From Prevotellaceae bacterium UBA1716 (GTDB lineage Bacteria > Bacteroidota > Bacteroidia > Bacteroidales > Bacteroidaceae): a DNA stretch of 5,519 bases. Location: assembly GCA_002317225.1 (NCBI GenBank), contig DCIW01000109.1, positions 1 to 5,519 of the forward strand, given 5' to 3'. The number at the start of each line of letters is the position of its first letter. The stretch's first letter is position 1. The notes under the pieces were generated by a model. It was given only the letters and a program-made list of their open reading frames with translations. It made no database searches and was not told the DNA's origin. Shown in pieces: positions 1-5,154 of this stretch. A program made the position numbers and the translations under genes.

Positions 1-22
1 GGTTCAAGCCCAAGCTGGTCCA
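1..22 (+). tRNA. 3' end of a tRNA gene (T-arm and acceptor strand), 5' part outside the window
   Basis: The first bases read as the last third of a tRNA. Bases 3-9 (TTCAAGC) fit the T-loop consensus TTCRANY. They are preceded by GG and followed by CCAAG (10-14), whose first two bases pair with that GG, including the invariant G53-C61 pair. Bases 15-21 (CTGGTCC) would be the 3' acceptor strand, so the missing 5' strand should be GGACCAG, and A22 the discriminator base. CCA is not encoded, which is common in Bacteroidetes. A terminator begins 12 bases downstream. The anticodon is outside the window, so the isotype cannot be given. Confidence 0.72.
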
Positions 23-33
23 CATCAGAAAGC

Positions 34-73
34 AAGCAGTTAAGTTAAGAACTTAGCTGCTTTTTCTCTTTTT
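34..73 (+). terminator. Rho-independent terminator of the tRNA gene
   Basis: Bases 34-46 and 50-62 form a stem of about 13 pairs with one G-U pair (40-56) and an AAG loop (47-49). The stem is followed by a T-rich run (61-73, TTTTT CTC TTTTT). The orientation fits termination of rightward transcription from the tRNA. Read on the minus strand the hairpin lacks a good T-run, so it is a poor terminator for the convergent glycosidase gene. Confidence 0.85.
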
Positions 74-194
74 GGGGTGACCTTTTTTCGCAAAACTCGT
101 TTTCTTGGCCTTCTGAAATCAAATGAAATAACAATATTCAACTATATTGGTATCTGGTAAACATTATCTCCCACAGGACCAGCCGGATGGCATT

Positions 195-226
195 CTCCCC
201 CTTTAAGGGGGATAAGAGAGGGTCTT
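195..226. repeat. GC-rich palindromic repeat near the end of the glycosidase gene
   Basis: Bases 196-203 (TCCCCCTT) and 205-212 (AAGGGGGA) are perfect inverted arms around one central T. They are followed by GAGAGGGTCTT (216-226). The same 11 bases occur in reverse orientation at 4128-4138 inside the spanin-like gene, which suggests one family of small intergenic repeats. The hairpin lies 30-46 bases past the glycosidase stop codon on its transcript, but no T-run follows it, so I do not call it a terminator. It could still protect the 3' end of the mRNA. The rest of 74-241 shows no gene. Confidence 0.5.
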
Positions 227-241
227 GGAACTGGAGGGGCT

Positions 242-3200
242 TTATCTCCCCACCACCTTACTCACCTCTCCACCTTTTTTCACGATATTCAAACCCGAAG
301 CAAGTTGGTTTCGTTCGCTTCCGTTCAGAGCATAAATCCTTGTAGGAGAGTCGTCAGAGCAGGATTGGGGAGCGATAGCAACCGCCTCGTTCAGTTGCTT
401 GATGAGCGTGGTGAGATTAGCCACAAAACCGACATAACTGATAACCGAACGACCACTTGCATCAGTCGAAGTCATACCGAAAATCGTCTCACCAGTCTCC
501 GTATAAGCCTTGATTTCATCAATCTTCCAAGCAAGCAAGATGCGACCATCATTGAGCGTGCGAACCTCATCAGGATTGACCACATTCACCCAACGACTAT
601 TGATGTGCCACAGTTGCGTATCTGATTTCGTCTTCGAAACATCAGTAGCAACCGCCACAAAATACTTCACTCCAGGTTCCATAAACCTCTTCTCATTATA
701 TCTGAGCGCGATATTCTGAGCACCAGTCTTAGTGATGGTAATCGTGTTGTCCTTACTGCTCATACGGATGTCCGAAGCACCCAAACGGTCTGCAACACGA
801 TTGCGATACCAGTCGTTTGCCTTCCATGTGTACAGGTTGCTCGGGATAGACACATTCACCTTAACCGTAGTCTGATGCGTGTTTCCGAATGCATCCGAAT
901 AAGAGATGCTTATCTCGCAATCACCTGTCTTGCTGCCCGCTCTCACAATGCCATCACGCACATAAGCCACAAGCGAGTCCGAACTCACACAAACCGATTC
1001 GAGAGTGACAAACTGCGTTGTTCCATCCTCAACCAAAGCCTTTACCGACAGATTCTTAGCCTGTCCGCAATACATCGAAACTGTTGCAGGACTTGCCTCA
1101 ATGCTCTTCACAGCCACATGTTCCTCAGTGGCAATATCCTCATTGTCAATCTTCACCGAGACACTCTTGCCCGAGTACTTTATTTCCTTACTGAATCGTC
1201 CCGATTGTCGAATGCCCAAACCCATATTCTTCTCAGCATCCACAAGCACGATGCGGAAGGTGCGATCTCTCAGCATACCCTCAAATTCGCCCTTGCGCTC
1301 ATCGATGGTGAGAGTCTGCGTAGCATCATCCCAGCGGAACGGAATCTCCGCATACCGTCCCTTCTCATAGTTGTAGTTGTTCTGCTCATCTTCGTAAAGG
1401 ATGAACTCGCCATCTGCACCAGGATAAATGCGGATTTCGAGATTGTCCCAATTGCTCTGCGCACTATACTGCACCTTTGGTCCCCAAGGCATGATGGTAC
1501 CTTGCTGAACATACAGAGGCATAAGAGCAAGATTCACCTCACGAGTCACAGTACTTCCACCCTCATGCTTCTCACCGCTCCAGATGTCAGTCCAACCGTC
1601 GCCCTTTGGCAGATAAACCTTACGGTTCTCCGCACCCGAAGCGACCACAGGAGCCACAAGGATATTCTTTCCGAACATAAACTGATCCTTGAGCGTATGA
1701 GTCCTCGCATCCTCAGGATAAGCGATACCCATAGCACGCATAAACGAGAAGTCGTCGGCATGAACCCTGCGTGCAGTGCTATAAATATAAGGTAACAGAG
1801 CATAGCGCAAATTGATGTATCGGGCAATGATGTCATAATAACTCTCGCCCTCCGTACCAAACTGATAAATGGCACGATCGGCAGCCGAACCATGACTGCG
1901 CATGATAGTGCAGAAAGCACCAAACTGAATCCATCGGGCATAGAGTTCGTTGTACGAGTCCTGTCCCGCACCCTGGAATTCTCCATTGAAGAAACCGCCT
2001 ATATCACTGTTCCAACTCGGAATGCCACAAGCAGAGTAATTGAGGGCGGCAGGAATCTGATTGGCAAGAGTCTTCCAACTTGCAGTGATGTCACCGCTCC
2101 AAGTTCCTGCACCATAACGCTGCATTCCCACAAAACCCGAACGAGTCATAATCATCACACGGCGAGCCTCGGTAAACTCCGATTTCTCCGCACGATGTCC
2201 TTCGTACACACCACTTGCGTGCATAAGTGGGAACGCATTACGTACCGAACGCCAAGTGTGCTCACTCTCAAGCGATTGCGGATTGAGAGTGGCATTATCA
2301 TTATCAGTCTTATCGAGCACCACGAAGTCGCTTGTCTTCTCCCAATCATCACCACCCTGGTAGTGGTCGGGTTCAGAAGAATCAACCCAATAAGCATCAA
2401 TACCCTTGTTTACCAAACCCGAATTGAGACACTCCCAATAGTAGTCGCGCGATGATTTCTGATAAGGATTATAAATACCCACACCCTCGTTGTTTGGCCA
2501 TGTGGACGACATGATTTCATCGCCCATCTTCATGAGTTGGTTGTTGGCTTTATAATGAGCAAACTGCTTCGTGTCGCGACCGAAGTTAGCCCAGATGGAG
2601 ATAAGCACCTTGCCCCCACCATCATGGATACCGCTAATCATCTTAGGGTAGTCCGACTTGAATTCAGGATTGAGAAACTCCATTGCGTTCCACATATTAT
2701 TACCGCCCCAATACTGCCAGTCCTGCACCACACAGTCAATTGGCACACCGAGCGAACGGTATTTCTGCAGCACACCCAGAGTCTCCATCGCACTCTTATA
2801 TCGCTCCTTACTCTGGAAATAACCGTAAGTCCACAGAGGCACCATAGTCGCTTTACCAGTGAGTTCACGCACCCTGCGAACCACCTCATCACCATTGCTC
2901 TGCGAACCAACAAGCACATAGTAGTCGACCGCATGCGCCGCCTCGGTAGTGAACGTGGCACCACCTGTCGACGAGTCGCTGAAGTCGCAAGGGCCATACA
3001 AATCCCAATAGATGCCATACCCCTTCACCGAGTGGAAGAAAGGCATCCACACACTCATATTGTTCTGCACCATGTGCGAGTACGACGTGTTGCGGTGGTT
3101 GAGGTTGCCATCCTGCACCTGTCCGAAACCATAAATCGCCTCCCCGTTAGCAAGCTTGAACGATTGCGACACATTATATTGGTCGATGGTATGCGAAGTC

Positions 3201-3556
3201 CTCTTCGTGAACGTCGCCTTAATGCGTTCCCTCACGAGAGCAGTGCCATCAGCACGGAAGAAACTGAGCACACCCGTTGCCTTGTTGCACACCACCATCA
3301 CATTCCCACCCTTGATGGTATCCGTCTTGTCCCCTTCGAGGATAGTAGTCGCCACCTTCTGCGGAGTCATAGTCACCACCAACTTCGGATCCGTCTTAGC
3401 CAACTTATCCTCAGTCTGATACTTAGTGACCCTCACGATATCCTCCGAATAGAAACTGACCTCCGTTGTCACTTTCGACAGCGTAAACTGATAATCCTGA
3501 GCCTTTGCCATCATCGGCATCAGCAATAATGCGAGAAGAAGTTTTATGATTTTCAT
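242..3556 (-). CDS. Secreted glycoside hydrolase family 31 (alpha-xylosidase/alpha-glucosidase type) with Ig-like domain
   Basis: This is a 1104-residue retaining alpha-glycosidase, expected to release alpha-linked xylose or glucose from oligosaccharides in the periplasm or outside the cell. I chose the ATG at 3556; a TTG two codons upstream is less likely. Residues 1-19 form a signal peptide with probable cleavage after A-K-A, and there is no lipobox cysteine. The order is an N-terminal beta-sandwich (about 25-235), the catalytic barrel (about 240-600), C-terminal beta domains including a DUF5110-like part (about 705-775), a BIG2-like Ig domain (about 814-903) and a further beta-rich region of unknown type (about 905-1050). 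The tail from about 1071 resembles the C-terminal tails of Prevotella secreted proteins. By family knowledge D392 in WVDSSEPD is the nucleophile, D489 in TWSGD the acid/base, and D518 in the DIGGF motif binds substrate. The DWQYWG and RYGAGTWSGD stretches resemble Bacteroides alpha-xylosidases, but substrate is not proven. No SusC/SusD or other glycan-use gene is visible nearby. Confidence 0.93.
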   Translation of the reverse strand: MKIIKLLLALLLMPMMAKAQDYQFTLSKVTTEVSFYSEDIVRVTKYQTEDKLAKTDPKLVVTMTPQKVATTILEGDKTDTIKGGNVMVVCNKATGVLSFFRADGTALVRERIKATFTKRTSHTIDQYNVSQSFKLANGEAIYGFGQVQDGNLNHRNTSYSHMVQNNMSVWMPFFHSVKGYGIYWDLYGPCDFSDSSTGGATFTTEAAHAVDYYVLVGSQSNGDEVVRRVRELTGKATMVPLWTYGYFQSKERYKSAMETLGVLQKYRSLGVPIDCVVQDWQYWGGNNMWNAMEFLNPEFKSDYPKMISGIHDGGGKVLISIWANFGRDTKQFAHYKANNQLMKMGDEIMSSTWPNNEGVGIYNPYQKSSRDYYWECLNSGLVNKGIDAYWVDSSEPDHYQGGDDWEKTSDFVVLDKTDNDNATLNPQSLESEHTWRSVRNAFPLMHASGVYEGHRAEKSEFTEARRVMIMTRSGFVGMQRYGAGTWSGDITASWKTLANQIPAALNYSACGIPSWNSDIGGFFNGEFQGAGQDSYNELYARWIQFGAFCTIMRSHGSAADRAIYQFGTEGESYYDIIARYINLRYALLPYIYSTARRVHADDFSFMRAMGIAYPEDARTHTLKDQFMFGKNILVAPVVASGAENRKVYLPKGDGWTDIWSGEKHEGGSTVTREVNLALMPLYVQQGTIMPWGPKVQYSAQSNWDNLEIRIYPGADGEFILYEDEQNNYNYEKGRYAEIPFRWDDATQTLTIDERKGEFEGMLRDRTFRIVLVDAEKNMGLGIRQSGRFSKEIKYSGKSVSVKIDNEDIATEEHVAVKSIEASPATVSMYCGQAKNLSVKALVEDGTTQFVTLESVCVSSDSLVAYVRDGIVRAGSKTGDCEISISYSDAFGNTHQTTVKVNVSIPSNLYTWKANDWYRNRVADRLGASDIRMSSKDNTITITKTGAQNIALRYNEKRFMEPGVKYFVAVATDVSKTKSDTQLWHINSRWVNVVNPDEVRTLNDGRILLAWKIDEIKAYTETGETIFGMTSTDASGRSVISYVGFVANLTTLIKQLNEAVAIAPQSCSDDSPTRIYALNGSERNQLASGLNIVKKGGEVSKVVGR

Positions 3557-3920
3557 ATCCAATACGATTTTAAGATTTCAATCGCTTATCGTTGCGATTC
3601 CGCTGCAAATATACGAATTAAAAATCAAAAGAGCACGCTTTGGAACAAAGAAAAGTATGACTTTTTCCTTGTTTCCAAAAATAACTCTATTTAAGTTTCA
3701 TTCTTAATATTCTTACGATTCTATTTTTGGGATTTCTTTCAACCCCAAACAAACAACAACCGCTACCCGAAATCCTTTCGAGCAACGGAGTTGTACACAT
3801 TAATGAATTGTACGTTATAACAATGTAACATGTAACAATGCAACACTTTACAGCTCATAACCATTTATGTATCATTACATTACATATTCATATATGCATT
3901 TATCATTGTAACACCTTGTA
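3557..3920. other. AT-rich intergenic region between the lysis-like operon and the glycosidase gene
   Basis: This 364-base gap separates two leftward units. It carries the probable glycosidase promoter near its left end (3606-3613), an AT-rich middle with further TATTTTTG matches (minus strand 3676-3683, plus strand 3722-3729), and a group of TGTAACA-like heptamers near its right end. I see no convincing small coding sequence, tRNA or larger structured RNA in it. Two TTGTAC hexamers (3791-3796, 3808-3813) flank a short CATTAATG palindrome of uncertain meaning. Confidence 0.6.
3606..3613 (-). promoter_or_regulatory. Bacteroidetes-type -7 promoter box for the glycosidase gene
   Basis: On the minus strand these bases read TATATTTG, an exact match to the Bacteroidetes -7 consensus TAnnTTTG. 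They lie 49 bases before the ATG at 3556 and would give a leader of roughly 40 bases. The -33 element is poor: the nearest TTTG is only 12 bases upstream of the box instead of the usual 19 or so. The call therefore rests on the -7 box, its position and its AT-rich setting. Confidence 0.5.
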
Positions 3921-3923
3921 ACA
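3816..3923 (+). repeat. Cluster of TGTAACA-like heptamers
   Basis: Exact TGTAACA occurs at 3824-3830, 3831-3837, 3907-3913 and 3917-3923. One-mismatch forms lie at 3816-3822 (TATAACA) and 3839-3845 (TGCAACA). The first four are nearly head-to-tail with starts 8, 7 and 8 bases apart, and the last two start 10 bases apart. All have the same orientation. They could be direct-repeat binding sites for a regulator or a remnant of a short tandem repeat. The region is AT-rich, so part of the similarity may be compositional. Confidence 0.45.
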
Positions 3924-3951
3924 AAAATGCCCGTCATCGCGACGAGCATTT
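3921..3951 (-). terminator. Rho-independent terminator at the end of the lysis-like operon
   Basis: Read on the minus strand, bases 3951-3946 (AAATGC) pair with 3930-3925 (GCATTT), and 3944-3941 (CGTC) pair with 3935-3932 (GACG). There is one internal mismatch and a five-base loop (GCGAT). A run of five T follows, partly shared with the stem. The stop codon of the spanin-like gene (3934-3936) lies inside the hairpin, so the last six residues of that protein are encoded by the terminator stem. It marks the 3' end of the leftward operon. Confidence 0.75.
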
Positions 3952-4398
3952 CTTGTAAATAATAAAAATGAAAACACAAAAACCAATGAAAAAAACTATA
4001 TACAGACGATTCGGTTCTGAACGAATATGAACTTGTTTCTTCTCTACCTTGGCAGATTTTAAGTCTGTGTCGGTGTATGTTTTGGAATCGGAAGCGGTGG
4101 CGAGCTTGCCGTTTTCGATTGTGATTGAAGACCCTCTCACCCCATGCCCCGCTCTCCCGTAATTGCGAGAGGGGGTAACCATGGACTGTGATGAGTCTTC
4201 GAGAAGGTTGTCGAGATAGGTGATTATCATGCGGTCAAACGAGAATTCCATCTTCGTGCCGATGCTATCCTTTTGATGAAACGACAGCGAGTCGACTGAC
4301 GCATTGTTGATGCACTGCGACTTCGTTCGGCAACTTGCCAGCAGCATTAGTGCCAATGCCAGCAGGAGAAGAATGAGATATTGATATTTCTGTTTCAT
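3934..4398 (-). CDS. Small membrane lipoprotein with the layout of a unimolecular spanin
   Basis: This 154-residue protein is not recognised from a named family; the call rests on its layout. It starts at the ATG at 4398. A TTG seven codons upstream is in frame but lies inside a palindromic repeat and is unlikely. Residues 5-22 are hydrophobic and end in L-A-S-C (C23), a lipobox, so the mature protein should be lipidated at C23. The next residues (RTKS) do not resemble the acidic surface-export signal of Bacteroidetes. Residues 24-131 are polar and should be periplasmic. Residues 132-148 form a strong membrane helix followed by basic KKCSSR, expected in the cytoplasm. An outer-membrane lipid anchor plus a C-terminal inner-membrane helix is the known layout of unimolecular spanins such as T1 gp11, which fuse the two membranes in the last step of phage lysis. 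Its place after an endolysin-type amidase supports this. Residues about 75-91 come from an inserted repeat. The alternative is an ordinary two-helix inner-membrane protein. Confidence 0.65.
   Translation of the reverse strand: MKQKYQYLILLLLALALMLLASCRTKSQCINNASVDSLSFHQKDSIGTKMEFSFDRMIITYLDNLLEDSSQSMVTPSRNYGRAGHGVRGSSITIENGKLATASDSKTYTDTDLKSAKVEKKQVHIRSEPNRLYIVFFIGFCVFIFIIYKKCSSR
4128..4176. repeat. GC-rich repeat inside the spanin-like coding sequence
   Basis: Plus-strand bases 4128-4138 (AAGACCCTCTC) match the minus strand of 216-226. Within this stretch ACCCTCTC (4131-4138) can pair with the nearly complementary GAGAGGGGGT (4167-4176), and CTCTC (4152-4156) with GAGAG (4167-4171). The composition is far richer in G and C than the surrounding gene. 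It is read in frame as residues about 75-91, a glycine- and arginine-rich piece unlike the flanking acidic and serine-rich linker. It looks like a small palindromic intergenic-type repeat inserted without breaking the gene. Confidence 0.5.
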
Positions 4399-4410
4399 AC
4401 AACGTTTATA

Positions 4411-4441
4411 GTGAATCAAGGGGTCAGACCCCTTGATTCAC
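4411..4441. repeat. 31-base perfect palindrome, copy A
   Basis: The arms 4411-4425 (GTGAATCAAGGGGTC) and 4427-4441 are perfect inverted complements around a single central A. The palindrome ends 12 bases before the ATG of the spanin-like gene, so its hairpin in the polycistronic mRNA would sit in that gene's leader. Read rightward it is followed by TTTTT (4442-4446), but no rightward gene precedes it. GGGGTCAGACCCC cores are familiar in REP-like repeats of several bacterial groups; that comparison is from memory. Confidence 0.85.
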
Positions 4442-4482
4442 TTTTTGATAAGAGGTTATGCATCAACGAATTAGGGAAAGGG

Positions 4483-4513
4483 GTGAATCAAGGGGTCTGA
4501 CCCCTTGATTCAC
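4483..4513. repeat. 31-base perfect palindrome, copy B, overlapping the amidase stop codon
   Basis: The arms 4483-4497 and 4499-4513 are identical to those of copy A, but the central base is T instead of A. Copy B is therefore the exact reverse complement of copy A over all 31 bases. The two copies are separated by 41 bases, giving a 103-base unit (4411-4513) that resembles a miniature element with terminal inverted repeats. The amidase stop codon TGA (4512-4510) lies within this copy. I see no abutting target-site duplication. Confidence 0.85.
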
Positions 4514-4914
4514 AAATCTTTATATTCTTTAGCAGCATTGAAGCAGGGGCATGCTTTGGGACTCAGTGTGTTATGACCTAGGATTAGGGCGTTGGGGTAA
4601 CGAGTGCGAAGTTGGGCGATGAGGGCTTTGAGTGCGGATTTCTGCTGTGCAGTACGAGTGTCTGCTGGCTTGCCATTTTTCAGACCACCGATGTAGCACA
4701 CTCCAATACTGTGCTGGTTATGCCCTTTGCAATGAGCACCGACCTCACTCTCAGGTCTGCCCCGCTCGACAGTGCCATCAAGTCTTACGACATAATGATA
4801 GCCTATCTTGCTCCAGCCTTGAGCCTTGTGCCACTGGTCGATGTCAAATGCTGAGAAGTCAGCACCTGACTCGGTGGCAGAGCAATGGATTATGATTTCG
4901 GTTATTCTTCGCAT
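4510..4914 (-). CDS. N-acetylmuramoyl-L-alanine amidase, T7-lysozyme-like (Amidase_2)
   Basis: This 134-residue zinc amidase should cut the bond between N-acetylmuramic acid and L-alanine in peptidoglycan. It closely parallels T7 lysozyme along its length: HCSAT near the start, QWHKAQGW, GYHY, GRPESEVGAH, KGHNQHSIGVC and PKACPCF. By that alignment the zinc ligands are H10, H114 and C122, and the catalytic Y39 and K120 are present, so the enzyme looks intact. It has no signal peptide or membrane helix and would stay in the cytoplasm unless released by a holin or other route. Its ATG overlaps the last 13 bases of the holin-like gene, implying translational coupling. Its stop codon is supplied by a palindromic repeat, so the original C-terminus may have differed slightly. 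In Bacteroidales, amidases of this type commonly follow HU-like genes, as here. Confidence 0.93.
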   Translation of the reverse strand: MRRITEIIIHCSATESGADFSAFDIDQWHKAQGWSKIGYHYVVRLDGTVERGRPESEVGAHCKGHNQHSIGVCYIGGLKNGKPADTRTAQQKSALKALIAQLRTRYPNALILGHNTLSPKACPCFNAAKEYKDL

Positions 4915-5138
4915 TCTTCAGATTTGGTTTTAGATGAGTTGAGAACTTTTGTCGCTACCGCACTCACTCCAAATATCGAAGTGGTTACGAGTAGGAATTG
5001 AGCCACAAGGTACAGATTTGCTTCGGTCAAATCACCAAGTGGCGGAACTACGAATCCTGCCACCGCGAAGGCAACCGCCGCACAGAATGAGGCGGTCGCT
5101 ATTCGGGATTGCAGTACCACTGGCTTTGACTTAGTCAT
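4902..5138 (-). CDS. Two-helix small membrane protein, holin-like
   Basis: This 78-residue protein begins at the ATG at 5138, 16 bases after the HU-like gene stop. Residues 1-12 are basic (MTKSKPVVLQSR), 13-31 form a first membrane helix rich in alanine and valine, 32-41 a short loop with PPLGD, and 42-66 a second membrane helix. The tail (67-78) is polar and acidic. The basic start predicts both ends in the cytoplasm, the topology of class II phage holins. The gene overlaps the amidase start by 13 bases, the usual pairing of holin and endolysin, and an amidase without a signal peptide needs some release route. I cannot assign it to a named holin family. Many small two-helix proteins have other roles, so the function is inferred from form and place. 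Confidence 0.65.
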   Translation of the reverse strand: MTKSKPVVLQSRIATASFCAAVAFAVAGFVVPPLGDLTEANLYLVAQFLLVTTSIFGVSAVATKVLNSSKTKSEECEE

Positions 5139-5154
5139 AGGCTACAGGAATCTA

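Noticed and set aside
176..182. GGACCAG, identical to the predicted 5' acceptor strand of the tRNA
   Set aside because: The following bases do not form D-arm, anticodon or T-arm structures. A single 7-base match in this window is expected by chance often enough.
2537..3529. 330-codon open frame on the plus strand opposite the glycosidase gene
   Set aside because: It lies wholly within the glycosidase gene on the other strand and its translation is rich in histidine, arginine and leucine with no recognisable domain. The minus-strand frame has clear catalytic motifs, so this is a shadow. The same applies to the plus-strand frame at 875-1795.
3557..3562. TTG start two codons before the glycosidase ATG
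   Set aside because: The ATG at 3556 gives a standard signal peptide beginning MKIIK. The TTG adds only an acidic residue ahead of it, and there is no ribosome-binding sequence favouring it.
4399..4419. TTG start seven codons before the ATG of the spanin-like gene
   Set aside because: The TTG sits inside palindrome copy A and the added residues are unlike a signal peptide start, whereas the ATG at 4398 begins a normal lipoprotein signal (MKQKYQYLIL).
4411..4446. Palindrome copy A plus TTTTT as a rightward terminator
   Set aside because: No rightward gene lies before it, and the leftward transcript that does cross it has no T-run after the hairpin. It is better described as a repeat.
4612..4895. 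Plus-strand frames opposite the amidase gene
   Set aside because: They fully overlap a well-supported amidase with intact catalytic residues and show no domain of their own.
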